The notes beneath the pieces are model-generated. The model saw only the letters and a list, made by a program, of their open reading frames with translations, did not search any database and was not told the origin of the DNA. A stretch of 38,960 nucleotides of DNA from Atopobiaceae bacterium (GTDB taxonomy: Bacteria > Actinomycetota > Coriobacteriia > Coriobacteriales > Atopobiaceae), in the NCBI GenBank assembly GCA_017652285.1, contig JAGCBF010000031.1:1-38960 (forward strand). Direction: 5' to 3'. A program made the position numbers and the translations under genes. Positions 1 through 8,490 of the stretch are shown here, piece after piece. The stretch's first letter is position 1. Each line of letters opens with the position of its first letter.

Positions 1-76
1 CGAACCGCCGCGTGGTGGTCAGTTACGTCCGCAGCGAGCAGCCCACGTCCCGCAAGCCCCAGAGCAGAGAGTGGGC
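1..76. other. Probable foreign or chimeric end sequence
   Basis: Bases 77-86 (CTGATTGCCG) are identical to the last 10 bases of the window. Joining the sequence there restores an uninterrupted tail-fibre reading frame. The first 76 bases therefore have no place in the circular phage map. In the displayed frame they encode a short tail ending in a stop at 23-25, with no resemblance to the fibre family. I saw no second copy of this stretch in the window. It may be an assembly chimera or a real alternative junction; the sequence alone cannot decide. Confidence 0.6.
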
Positions 77-922
77 CTGATTGCCGCCCGCATCGCACCT
101 CGTCACCGTGGGCGTGTTCGTGAAGTACGGGGCGATATGGTCGGGTTCCCATATCGTGTAGAGCGCGAGGTCGGCATCGGTCGAGTAGGTATCGCCGGGC
201 ATGTATGTCGTGCCCGTGCCGTCTGCGGCGGTGTTCCACTCCTTGAAGTGGTAACCCGTGAGCGTGTAGCCGCAGGAGGCGATGGAGGCATCGGTGCCCT
301 TGACCTTGACCGTGTCGGCGGTGGTGCCCGTGGCGGACGGGTCGTTGGCGTCATACGAGATTATGTAGGTCTCGAGCGGGGTGGTGTACGTGCCGCTGAT
401 TGAGACGGCGCTCGAGGGCACGTCAGACATGGTGGTGTAGAACGTCTTGGAGGAAACGGTGATGCCCGGGCCGACCGTGCCGCAATCGGTCACGATATAC
501 GGCTGATTGTACCAAATGATGTTGCCCGTTATCGTGGCGCTCGCGGGGTAACCCGTGCGCTGATTGGTGTTGAGGGTGGAGAAGAAACGGCCTACCGCGT
601 TGGCACCCGTGTAGTCCACGCCCGCCTCGTTCACGCCCGTCGTAGGCTTGGAGTTCAGGCGTTGGATGAGGAGCGAGTTCCTCGTATGGTAGTTGTTGAC
701 TACGGTGCCGGTCGTCGACCATGTGCCGTACTGCGCGATGATGTGATTTGCCAACTCGCTCGAGTCATCCGACATGAGGAAACGGACGGCGGCCTTCTGC
801 CACGACTCGCCGCCTCCCGTGCCGCTCGATACCGTCCATGTGGTGACGGGCCAATATGTCTTGCCGTTCCAGGTGATTGAGGACTCGCCCGGTATCTTGT
901 GGTCGTCGATATACGCCATCAT
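23..922 (-). CDS. Tail fibre / minor structural protein, N-terminal part (continues at 38960)
   Basis: This is the N-terminal part of a receptor-binding or baseplate protein following the tail-tip gene, whose stop it overlaps (ATGA at 919-922). Residues 1-180 form a Thr/Ser/Gly-rich structural region. Residues about 187-258 match an InlB B-repeat (Listeria-Bacteroides repeat), with the hallmarks YHFKEWNTAADGTG and ALYTIW. At about 274-282 a typical fibre motif, TRCDAGGNQ, starts and should continue as DDEGTKF. That continuation is found at the other end of the window (38950 downward). The last 17 displayed residues come from the chimeric end. The joined gene is 1,725 nt, 574 aa. A host-receptor role is inferred from position and domains. 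Confidence 0.8.
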   Translation of the reverse strand: MMAYIDDHKIPGESSITWNGKTYWPVTTWTVSSGTGGGESWQKAAVRFLMSDDSSELANHIIAQYGTWSTTGTVVNNYHTRNSLLIQRLNSKPTTGVNEAGVDYTGANAVGRFFSTLNTNQRTGYPASATITGNIIWYNQPYIVTDCGTVGPGITVSSKTFYTTMSDVPSSAVSISGTYTTPLETYIISYDANDPSATGTTADTVKVKGTDASIASCGYTLTGYHFKEWNTAADGTGTTYMPGDTYSTDADLALYTIWEPDHIAPYFTNTPTVTRCDAGGNQAHSLLWGLRDVGCSLRT

Positions 923-2883
923 TCGCTCCCTTCATACACCTTGAACGACAGATGCCCGTTCGAGCGGTGCTCGATCACGTAGGTGTAGGCGTTGCTGTTC
1001 GGATTGGTGAACATAGCCTGCTGGTGGCGGACAATCGGCGTGTCGAGGCGCGAGCTGTCGAGGACGGTGAGCGATGAAGCGCCGCCCGAGGATAGGGTGA
1101 CCTGCGATGAGGCCATCGTAACCTGCGAACTTCCGTTCGTTAGAACGAGGCCGCCGCTCGACATGGCGAGCTGCTGTGTCGGCGAGGTGCCGATGGTGAT
1201 GTTGTTGTTATCGATGCGCAGGTTCGTCTGCGCGCCGTTGTTCAGGGTGATTGCGTCCGCGCCAATGTCGGTATGGAACCCGCCTGCGGTGGCGTCGGTC
1301 GAGATACGCAGCACCTTGCCGCCGTTGCCGTCGTCTATGAAGTCGCAGAAATTGGCGGGGTTCGCGTTGACCATCGCCCATCTGTCGGGGAGCGAGACGC
1401 CGCCCACCACGCCTGCGGGAGCGAACACGAAACTCACCAACTGCCGCTCGTTCCATGTGTAGGTGGAGGGGTAGTTAAGCGGCGCGTTGTTCGCGTAGAT
1501 CGGGAACGTGCCCGTACCGTTGACGTTCATGGTGGGCGCGGAAACCTGATTGGTGAAGGCGAACCGAACCGTGATGCCCGCTCCGGCGTAGAGCGTGAAC
1601 CCATCGAGCACCACGTCCTTGTCAATCGTGGCGGAGGAGGTGTCGCAGGTTCCGTAGACTGCCGTCGTCTGCTCCTGGAGTGCCGCTACCTTGTCGGATA
1701 CCACCTTCGTGGAGGACGCGATGCGCGCGGCGATAGAGGTCTGCGCCGCCTCGGTTTTCTGTATCGTCTTTGCGGATATGGTCGTGGACAGTCCGCCGTT
1801 GTAGGTGTGGCGAATAGTGAAGGGAACAATGAAGTCCGTTGTCGTGACGCCCTTCATTGTTCGCTCGACGCTCATGCCGTCGAACGGTTCGATGTATGGC
1901 ATGCCCTTGATGGTGAGCGTGTGCCCTTGGTAGTGGAGGTTGCGGTACGGCTCCCCCACGAACTGATAGGGCATGAAGCGCCCATAGACAGTCTGCAACG
2001 CGGAAGTATCGGAGAAGTAGGTGTTGTCGAAGGACAAACCCACGCTCCCGGGCGCGAGGCTTTCGACCGTGGCGGCATCGGGATACTGCTCATCGTAAGA
2101 GCCGCTGTCACCTACCACGTTACAGGACACGTAGGTGATGAATGTCTTGTCCTTGCCGTCTATGTCGCAGGACTTGTACTCGTTCGGCGTGATTTGCAGC
2201 GCCGCGTCGATGGTGGTGAGGTCGGGAGGCTCCGTTGCGGGGAACGCGCACGTGATGGTGCCGGTGTTGCTCGCAATCAGGTTGCAACCCGCCGCGACCG
2301 CGAGGCGCGAGAGAACCTCGCGCACGGTCATGGTGTCCTCGATTATCACAGGGGTGTCTCCCGTGGTGTCCACGAGGCTGTAATCGAAGGACAAACCCGT
2401 GTACACGCTTGCGAAACCGGAAAAATTGTCGTATGTCGGAAGTGCGGCATCGAAGGTGGCGGTGGCGAAAAGCGGGTCGATTGCCTCATCCATGACCGCC
2501 GACATGAACACGTCGTATGCCACCAACTGCGTGAACAGGCCCATGTCCTTCGTCTGGCTGTCGTCGATCCAGAAAACACCCTCTTGGATGAGGGTGGGAA
2601 CTCCCGCAATCTCGAAACCCATGTACGGCTCGACCATCACGCCGTCAAGCGTCGCGAAACCCGCAAGGGATGAGGTGAGCACGGTCATGTGCAGCGTCGA
2701 GGCAACCGTCGAACCCAAGGTGAACGTCGAGGAGGAGCAGGCGGAGCGCTCGACCGTGAACTCCTGTATCTCGTTCTTGGTGAGCGTCGTGGTGACGCCG
2801 TTCACCGTGAGGTCGAGCGTGCCGAGGCATATCCTCGCGTTCGCCTTCGCCGCCGTGACATATCCGGGAGGTACGCTTATCAT
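919..2883 (-). CDS. Tail-tip / baseplate hub protein (Tal-like minor structural protein)
   Basis: A 654-aa structural protein encoded two genes after the tape measure, the usual place of the tail-associated (Tal/gp27-like) protein of Gram-positive siphophages. The first roughly 380 residues resemble a hub domain: a beta-rich start, a middle part with the repeated pattern expected of hub barrels, and FIVPFTIRHTYNGG near its end. A short helix at about 390-415 (QTSIAARIASSTKVVSDKVA) leads to a Ser/Thr/Asn-rich beta-solenoid-like C-terminus. I chose ATG 2883 because a GGGGGA ribosome site lies just upstream and the preceding gene stops at 2892; an upstream extension lacks a good site. No peptidase motif was recognised. 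Confidence 0.75.
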   Translation of the reverse strand: MISVPPGYVTAAKANARICLGTLDLTVNGVTTTLTKNEIQEFTVERSACSSSTFTLGSTVASTLHMTVLTSSLAGFATLDGVMVEPYMGFEIAGVPTLIQEGVFWIDDSQTKDMGLFTQLVAYDVFMSAVMDEAIDPLFATATFDAALPTYDNFSGFASVYTGLSFDYSLVDTTGDTPVIIEDTMTVREVLSRLAVAAGCNLIASNTGTITCAFPATEPPDLTTIDAALQITPNEYKSCDIDGKDKTFITYVSCNVVGDSGSYDEQYPDAATVESLAPGSVGLSFDNTYFSDTSALQTVYGRFMPYQFVGEPYRNLHYQGHTLTIKGMPYIEPFDGMSVERTMKGVTTTDFIVPFTIRHTYNGGLSTTISAKTIQKTEAAQTSIAARIASSTKVVSDKVAALQEQTTAVYGTCDTSSATIDKDVVLDGFTLYAGAGITVRFAFTNQVSAPTMNVNGTGTFPIYANNAPLNYPSTYTWNERQLVSFVFAPAGVVGGVSLPDRWAMVNANPANFCDFIDDGNGGKVLRISTDATAGGFHTDIGADAITLNNGAQTNLRIDNNNITIGTSPTQQLAMSSGGLVLTNGSSQVTMASSQVTLSSGGASSLTVLDSSRLDTPIVRHQQAMFTNPNSNAYTYVIEHRSNGHLSFKVYEGSE

Positions 2884-2891
2884 CGTCCCCC

Positions 2892-3284
2892 CTAGAACTC
2901 GATAATGTCGAAGGTAGCGCCGTTCCACAGGTCGAGGTGGAAGTTGTAGGCGGGCAACGTCCTATCGCCTACGTAGAACGTGCCCGTGTAGTACCCGCTG
3001 GGTTGCGTCGGGTCGACGATGGTAGCGGTGAAGGACGTGTGGACAACCCCCGAGACAATCTTCATGATGGGTTGCAGCTCCGCCGTGTGCATGGGCGGGA
3101 GCTGTATCTGGCATGAGCGTTTCTCCCCCACCTGATTGCGTTCCATCATGCCGCTCGCCACGCGCCCCGTGTCGTAGTCAACGCCCGAGATTACGAGCGA
3201 GTACTCCTGCGGGGAGAACGTGACCGTGTCCACGCCGTCCGTGATTGTGATTTTGAATGTGTCATCCAATACCAAGGGTGGCAT
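2892..3284 (-). CDS. Tail protein of DUF6711 type (distal tail-like)
   Basis: A 130-aa protein directly after the tape measure. The pattern is that of a small family I remember as DUF6711: SGVDYDTGRVASGMMERNQV, then KRSCQIQLPPM, then FYVGDRTLPAY and a final WNGATFDIIEF. Such proteins sit between tape measure and tail-tip protein in Gram-positive siphophages and probably cap the distal tail tube, a Dit-like job. The gap to the tape measure is 9 bases. The family name is from memory; the structural role is inferred from position. Confidence 0.7.
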   Translation of the reverse strand: MPPLVLDDTFKITITDGVDTVTFSPQEYSLVISGVDYDTGRVASGMMERNQVGEKRSCQIQLPPMHTAELQPIMKIVSGVVHTSFTATIVDPTQPSGYYTGTFYVGDRTLPAYNFHLDLWNGATFDIIEF

Positions 3285-3293
3285 ACGCTCCTC

Positions 3294-6200
3294 CTATGCG
3301 GTCACAAGCGGACGGCCCTGCTGCCGACTCGCGCGATTGATTGAGGCGGCAATCTGCTGTCCATCGAGGGAAACGCCGATTTCCTTCGCGAGCAGCTCCC
3401 TCAAGAGCGTATTCTGCTCCCTAAGTAGCGCGTCCGTGGTGCGGTTCGCGGCTGACACGCCGCTCGCGATGCCCGCGACAATGTCGGCGTTGTTCGCGAC
3501 CGCCGTGCGGCTGCCGATGGTGCCGACCATTTCGGGGCCGGACTCGCGTGCGAAGAAGAACTGTCCCGTCTCGGGGAAACCGCCTGCGGCGAAGCTGCTC
3601 ATCCTCGTGGAGAACGAGGAGATAGCGTTGCCGGTCACGTTGATGCTCGCGTTAATTTGCTTCGAGAGAGTGGAGCGAGTGGCCTCCCAGGAGGAACGCA
3701 TGCGGGAGCCGTAGTTCTCGAAGGCTGTTGCCATTGAGCCTAGCGAACTCGTAACCGCGTCGGCATCGGCCTCGACTGATCCCATAAGGAGCGAGGAGTT
3801 GGCAATCATAGCCTGCGTCTGCGCATCCCATAGGCCCATGCTGCTTGAGATTTTCTCATCAAGGTCATTGGCCCACTTCTCGACCGTGGAGAACATTTCG
3901 CCGGTTTCCCAATCTATGTAGCCGTCGAGGGCGCTCAACCCCGTCCGCGTCTTTTCCATGACCTTGTCGTAGGTATCTTCGGCGATCCTGATTTGCGCGT
4001 CCCTAGTCCGGGCGGCCTCCGCCTCCATGTCCTTGCCGTACTTCGCGTACTCATCGGGAGCGAGTTGCTTCATGTCCTCAATGAGCATCATCTGCTGGTC
4101 GTAGGCTTCTTGGGCCGCGTCGATGCGTCCCTTCTTCTCCTCCTGCGCCGACCTGATGATGTTCGAGGCCATTTCCGCAGCGGCCTTCGTCTGCCCCGAG
4201 TTGAACGCGGCGGTAATCGCGTCTATCTCCTCGGTGGTAGCACCGACAGTCTTGAGGTACTCGCTCGTGATGCGGTCGAGCAGGGTGCTCGCACGGTCGG
4301 CAGCCTCCTGCGAGATATACCCGCCGTTCTCTGCGGCGGTAGAGTAGATGCCGGTCAGCTCCTCCGCCCATCTGTCGAGGTTTGATTTCGCTAAGTCCGC
4401 TGCCTGCCTGAATATCTCCTCGAGGTGCGCCATATCCTCCTCCGCCATACCGACGGCCCCTCCGAGGATACGGATGTTCGCGAGGTTCGTATTGAGCTTG
4501 CTATCGAGGTTGGCTTTGGCGGCTTCTACTATCTCGTCAATCTGCGACTTGACGACGGCGGCATCTTCGGGGGATATGATGGCATTGGATAGGTCGAGCG
4601 TCTGCAAGGTGATATAGGCATCCTCGATAACACCCGACATATCGCCCATAGCGGACATGACGCTATCGGAAACAGCGCCGAACGGATCTTCGGCAACGAA
4701 ACGGAAGGCATCGTCCTTTAGCCAATTCACACCGCTAGAGATTGCCTTGAAAACGTCGATTGCAAGCAGAATATCACCGACCGGGCCGAGGAACGCCTTG
4801 CCTAAACCCTTCACTACGGTGCCGACAATCGGTATCTTGGTAATCATTTCGCCGATTGGCTTCAAGAAGTTGGTGAGTCCCGTGACGAGCTTCGAGGTCT
4901 TGACTGCCTCGACCGCCTTCTTGACCTTCTCGAAACCCTTGCCTATCGTCTCAAGCGCCTTAGCGCCCTTCTCGCCGACCTTGAGGTACTTCGCGGCATC
5001 CGCGCCTCCGAGGATACGGGCAATATCGAGCGCTCCGATGAGGTTTGAGCCTGTTCTCAACTTCGACACAATATCCCCGAGTTTCTTGGCTAACTTCAAC
5101 CCTGCGAGTATCTCGAGCGTTGCCCCGAGGCCGTGGATAGCCTTCTTCACCTTGTCCACGTTCGTCTGCACCGCATCGCCGAGGAAGTCATAGGTCGGCA
5201 GGTCGAAGTTCAATCCCAAACCCAAGTCATCGGGTCTGTTGCCGCGCCCGCCGGAGGATGGCGGGGAGATGTTGTTGATTTCATCGAACCCGAGCAACTG
5301 CTTCTTGAGCGCCTTCGCGCTACCCGTGGCGCGGTCGAGTTCGTCTGCGAGCGCTCCCGTCTCGTCGGTGCCGTAGGACACGCCCGAGTAGTCGATCTCG
5401 GGAATGGCGTAGCCTACCAAGTAGGCGATTTCCTGCGCCACGTCTCGGATAACCTGCGCCACGGCGATGCCGACCGTCAGGATGCCGTTCATGGCGGGCA
5501 GGAGGATGTTGCCGATTGCACGGGCGGCCTGCGTGACGTTGGCTCGGAGGATGCGGAGCTGATTGGCGGGGTTGACGAGTGTACGGCCCATATCACCTTG
5601 GGCGATGGTGACCTGATTGAGGATTGCGTAGTAGCGCAGCTCCGCCTTCTCCGCCTGGTTCATGTCCTGCACCAATTTGCCGAGGCCGAGCTCCTCGGAG
5701 ATTTCGTTCAGGTGTTGCTGCGAGAGGTCGAAACCGAGACGTCTCAACGGTTCCAATTCGCCGGACATGGCGGATTGGAGCTTCGTGGCGGCGTCGGCGA
5801 AGTCGATGTTGAACAGCGAGGAAAGGTCGTAGCCTAATTGGGTCAGGTTTTGCGACATGAGGTAGGCGCGGGACTCCTCGTTGCCGAAACCTCTAAGCAG
5901 GGTCATGAAGATGCCCTGATTTCTAATCCAATCGGAAATGTCGATACCCATGACCCGGTTCACGGTCTCGCCGTACTCGAGCGCGGCGTCCGTGTACTTC
6001 CCCATAGCGACGGTGAACAGGTTGAGGTTCTCGATGTACTCCATAGACTCGGTGATTGCGGAGCCTATGCCACGGGTGATTGCCCCGAATGAGATTACGC
6101 TCAAGATGCTGCTAAGCGCGCTGTTCGTGCGCTTCGCGGTCGTGTCGAGTTCCGCCATAGCGCGGTCGGTTGCCGTGATGGAGGAACGCGCCGCGTTCAT

Positions 6201-6899
6201 CTTCGTGGTGAGCTGATTGAGGTTCGCCGTCTGGTCTTTGAGCGCCTGGGCGGTTTTCTTGATTGCCTCCTTGTCCTTGACCTCGGCGCTGTTGAGGCGG
6301 TCAAGCTGCTCTTTCAGCTTGCGAACCGTATCTATCGAAGCCTGCATCTCCTCGCGCATGCGCGCAATGTCGGAGTTACCTGCAAGCTGGTCTGTCTTTG
6401 TTATGGCGGCCTGCGCGCGGTAGATTGAGGTATCGGCGTTGTTGCCTATCTTGGTGAGCGCGGCATCATCCATGCCGCTGACCGCGCGTGTCGCGCTTGA
6501 AAAGCCTCGGAGGTCTACGCCTTGGAGCTTTGAGAGCTGATTGGCGATCTGCCCGAGCTTGGAGATTGCGGAGTCTGGGATGTTCGCGATACCGCTCAAT
6601 GCGGCACCCATGCCCTCCAAGCCGGACACAACGGTCTTGCTTAACTTGACGCCCTTCATGCCGGACATTGCGTGCCCGAGGCGGGTCAGCTTGTCGAGGC
6701 CGTCAGGCGATACAGAGGCGAGCTTGCCGGTAGCATTGGCAAGCATGGTGATGCCGTTTGCGAACTCCGTGAGACTGTTCCCGTTCGGGAGGTTCTTCTT
6801 GACATACCCGAGTGCGGAGCCGAGCGTCCCGAGCGCCTTGGCAGCGGATCGTGCGTCTGATTTTATCTCTATGACAATATCTTCGAGGTCACCCGCCAT
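3294..6899 (-). CDS. Tape measure protein
   Basis: At 1,201 aa this is the longest gene. It sets tail length and lies inside the tail tube. The composition is that of a tape measure: long Ala/Leu/Gln/Lys-rich helical stretches (coiled coil at about 180-250), hydrophobic segments near 465-500 (NILLPAMNGILTVGIAVAQV) and 690-720, and a Gly-rich linker near 555. The N-terminus (MAGDLEDIVIEIKSDARSAA) is typical. It starts 11 bases inside the end of the second tail chaperone gene, the classic chaperone-tape measure arrangement. The length predicts a tail of roughly 180 nm at 1.5 angstrom per residue; that is a rule of thumb, not a measurement. Confidence 0.93.
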   Translation of the reverse strand: MAGDLEDIVIEIKSDARSAAKALGTLGSALGYVKKNLPNGNSLTEFANGITMLANATGKLASVSPDGLDKLTRLGHAMSGMKGVKLSKTVVSGLEGMGAALSGIANIPDSAISKLGQIANQLSKLQGVDLRGFSSATRAVSGMDDAALTKIGNNADTSIYRAQAAITKTDQLAGNSDIARMREEMQASIDTVRKLKEQLDRLNSAEVKDKEAIKKTAQALKDQTANLNQLTTKMNAARSSITATDRAMAELDTTAKRTNSALSSILSVISFGAITRGIGSAITESMEYIENLNLFTVAMGKYTDAALEYGETVNRVMGIDISDWIRNQGIFMTLLRGFGNEESRAYLMSQNLTQLGYDLSSLFNIDFADAATKLQSAMSGELEPLRRLGFDLSQQHLNEISEELGLGKLVQDMNQAEKAELRYYAILNQVTIAQGDMGRTLVNPANQLRILRANVTQAARAIGNILLPAMNGILTVGIAVAQVIRDVAQEIAYLVGYAIPEIDYSGVSYGTDETGALADELDRATGSAKALKKQLLGFDEINNISPPSSGGRGNRPDDLGLGLNFDLPTYDFLGDAVQTNVDKVKKAIHGLGATLEILAGLKLAKKLGDIVSKLRTGSNLIGALDIARILGGADAAKYLKVGEKGAKALETIGKGFEKVKKAVEAVKTSKLVTGLTNFLKPIGEMITKIPIVGTVVKGLGKAFLGPVGDILLAIDVFKAISSGVNWLKDDAFRFVAEDPFGAVSDSVMSAMGDMSGVIEDAYITLQTLDLSNAIISPEDAAVVKSQIDEIVEAAKANLDSKLNTNLANIRILGGAVGMAEEDMAHLEEIFRQAADLAKSNLDRWAEELTGIYSTAAENGGYISQEAADRASTLLDRITSEYLKTVGATTEEIDAITAAFNSGQTKAAAEMASNIIRSAQEEKKGRIDAAQEAYDQQMMLIEDMKQLAPDEYAKYGKDMEAEAARTRDAQIRIAEDTYDKVMEKTRTGLSALDGYIDWETGEMFSTVEKWANDLDEKISSSMGLWDAQTQAMIANSSLLMGSVEADADAVTSSLGSMATAFENYGSRMRSSWEATRSTLSKQINASINVTGNAISSFSTRMSSFAAGGFPETGQFFFARESGPEMVGTIGSRTAVANNADIVAGIASGVSAANRTTDALLREQNTLLRELLAKEIGVSLDGQQIAASINRASRQQGRPLVTA

Positions 6900-7212
6900 T
6901 TTCCACCTTCTTCTTCGCGTTATGGACGGCTGCGAACGCCTCGAAAGCCGCCACGTTCTCCTTCATGGTCTGCTCCTTCCTCGTCGGCGTCTTTAACCCG
7001 TAAGGCTCCTTCGGGTAATCGGCCTTCTTGCCGTTGATGCCCCTGGCTATCGCCACGGAAACGGCGTCGAGGAAGTACAACCCCTGCTTCCACTCCTCGA
7101 AGTCTCGGCGGTCACGCGCGATTTTCTCCTTCTTGAGGTACGCCTGCGTGAGGAAGCAGTCACCGTGCCAGAACTCATCGGCACTCATGCCGATGGCCAT
7201 GAAGTACGGCAA
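6889..7212 (-). CDS. Tail assembly chaperone, second frame (frameshift extension)
   Basis: This encodes the C-terminal part of a gpG-GT-type tail chaperone. The frame is open upstream of the nominal TTG at 7212 up to a slippery site at 7281-7287 and reads PIAQIFREQLPYFMAIGMSA. The familiar siphophage form of this region is 'YREQLPYYLSIGMTYEQFWYGD...VVAYR'. I therefore think it is made mostly as a minus-1 frameshift fusion with the upstream frame (about 244 aa in total), not from its own start, which lacks a good ribosome site. The chaperone coats the tape measure while the tail tube polymerises. It overlaps the tape measure start by 11 bases. Confidence 0.75.
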   Translation of the reverse strand: MPYFMAIGMSADEFWHGDCFLTQAYLKKEKIARDRRDFEEWKQGLYFLDAVSVAIARGINGKKADYPKEPYGLKTPTRKEQTMKENVAAFEAFAAVHNAKKKVENGG

Positions 7213-7262
7213 CTGCTCCCTGAATATCTGCGCAATCGGTTTTCTGCCGGCAGGAGACTGCT

Positions 7263-7622
7263 CTACTGCCAGCTCACCCCGTTTCCCTCGTCAGGCTCCT
7301 CGAACACCGAGGACACGGTGTAGATGAACAGCGTCATAAGGCGCAGGTGGAGCGCTGGCTTTTCGGTCATGGCCTCCCACATTTCCCCCGCGAGCTTGCC
7401 GCCCACATTCGGGTGGTGGAGGAGGAGCGCACCCTTGAACAGGTCGGGCGCGCACATGACGTGCTGTGTAATCTCCGCGACGTCGATGTTGTAGCGCTCC
7501 TCGGTGATGCGGGCGGTGTTGCGGGAGAACTCGAGGGTGTAGTCCGTCCCCTTGTAGGTGAAGTAGACGGGTTTCGGCGGCTGCGGGGTTTCTTCGGTTG
7601 CCGTGACTTCGTTCTCTGGCAT
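7263..7622 (-). CDS. Tail assembly chaperone, first frame (DUF5055-like)
   Basis: A 119-aa protein between the tail tube gene and the tape measure. The core reads PVYFTYKGTDYTLEFSRNTA, then DLFKGALLLHHPNVGG and a C-terminal VFEEPDEGNGVSW. This matches the Gram-positive siphophage tail chaperone family I know as DUF5055 ('F.YKG..YTLEFTR..v...', 'elFaGAF.aHH'). Residues 1-20 are a Pro/Glu-rich leader. Near its 3' end lies the slippery heptamer GGGAAAC in the right frame for a minus-1 shift into the second chaperone frame. It has an AGGAGG-type site before the ATG at 7622. Confidence 0.8.
   Translation of the reverse strand: MPENEVTATEETPQPPKPVYFTYKGTDYTLEFSRNTARITEERYNIDVAEITQHVMCAPDLFKGALLLHHPNVGGKLAGEMWEAMTEKPALHLRLMTLFIYTVSSVFEEPDEGNGVSWQ
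7281..7287 (-). promoter_or_regulatory. Minus-1 programmed frameshift site GGGAAAC
   Basis: On the minus strand the first chaperone frame reads GAG GGA AAC GGG. The heptamer G-GGA-AAC is a canonical X-XXY-YYZ slippery sequence in the zero frame. Slipping back one base gives GGG AAA CGG GGT GAG CTG. This joins the second frame, which is open from a TGA just upstream of the heptamer through to the second chaperone frame. This matches the conserved gpG/gpGT strategy of tailed phages. I did not confirm a stimulatory downstream structure. Confidence 0.8.
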
Positions 7623-7666
7623 GGCGGGTTTCCTCCTGTACGGTATTCAGGTACGCAATCTGCGTA

Positions 7667-8080
7667 CTAAGCCTTGGTAATCTCGGTGCTGGTGGTGATG
7701 GCGATACCCATGTCCACAGCGGCCTCAACGGAGCCGCCGGCCACCCAGCAGGTAATCTGTCCCTTGAACTCGAACTTGCCGGCGTTGCCGTCAGGCTGGT
7801 CGGAAACGTCCACGCCGAACCAAACGGCGAAGTCCTGCTCGCCGGTCAGGGCGGCGATGGTGGCGTAGTCGGTGGCGTCGTAGTTCGCGGTGAACTCGAG
7901 GATGCCGGGGTCTTTCAGGCCCATCAGGTACACGCGCTGGTGGTCGGTGAGGGTGGTCACGTCAACGGTGTTCGGAGCGCCGCCGAGGTCGGGGAACTCC
8001 TTGATGTCCACGAGCTTGCTGTAGGCAATCGGGGAGCCGCTGCCGAGCATCAGGAACGTGTTTTCGGTCGTTCTTGCCAT
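7667..8080 (-). CDS. Major tail tube protein
   Basis: A 137-aa beta-rich protein in the tail tube position between tail terminator and chaperones. Features typical of tube proteins are the N-terminal 'metal-tolerant' phrase LMLGSGSPIAYSKLVDIKEF, then PNTVDVTTLTDHQRVYLMGL and a C-terminal half with KFEFKGQITCWVAGGSVEAA. Two in-frame ATGs exist (8086 and 8080). AGGAGG lies 8 bases before the second but only 2 before the first, so I chose 8080. The gene starts immediately after the TAA of the previous one. It polymerises around the tape measure to form the tail. Confidence 0.85.
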   Translation of the reverse strand: MARTTENTFLMLGSGSPIAYSKLVDIKEFPDLGGAPNTVDVTTLTDHQRVYLMGLKDPGILEFTANYDATDYATIAALTGEQDFAVWFGVDVSDQPDGNAGKFEFKGQITCWVAGGSVEAAVDMGIAITTSTEITKA

Positions 8081-8085
8081 ATTCA

Positions 8086-8490
8086 TTACCTCCTGTATAA
8101 GGTTCCATCATGCCCGACCATCACGGTGTATCGGGCGGTTAAACGGTAGTATCTCGCGCCTGCGACCATATCGTTCGATAGGAGGCCGACGCGGGTGAAG
8201 TTCATCTTGTAGAGCATTTCGTCGATGGTGTTCAGGATTGTGAACGCCTCCGACTTGGCTCCGACGCGCTTGTTCGAGGACACGTCGACGACGTAGGTGA
8301 CGTTAGCGAACTTTTCGATGTGCGAGGAGTCCGCCCGTTCCCTAACGACGGTGTTGTTTTGCTCGTAGACAGCCACGCAAGGGAACTGCGCGGGCGTAAT
8401 CATCGGCGTGTTCGACACGAGCGTGCCGGGGTAGTTCGCGTCCACGAGCGCTGCGACCTCGTTGAGCACCTGCTGTTCAATCTGGATCAT
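8086..8490 (-). CDS. Tail terminator / tail completion protein
   Basis: A 134-aa protein in the usual position of the tail terminator: after the gp10-like neck protein and before the tube protein. The fold pattern fits: an N-terminal helix (IEQQVLNEVAALVDANYPG), FPCVAVYEQNN strand, then NVTYVVDVSSNKRVGAKSEA and a helix for the 'IDEML' segment, ending with the RYYRLTARYTVMVG strands. It overlaps the previous gene by 4 bases (8487-8490). Assignment rests on order and this strand-helix pattern rather than a strong motif. Confidence 0.6.
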   Translation of the reverse strand: MIQIEQQVLNEVAALVDANYPGTLVSNTPMITPAQFPCVAVYEQNNTVVRERADSSHIEKFANVTYVVDVSSNKRVGAKSEAFTILNTIDEMLYKMNFTRVGLLSNDMVAGARYYRLTARYTVMVGHDGTLYRR

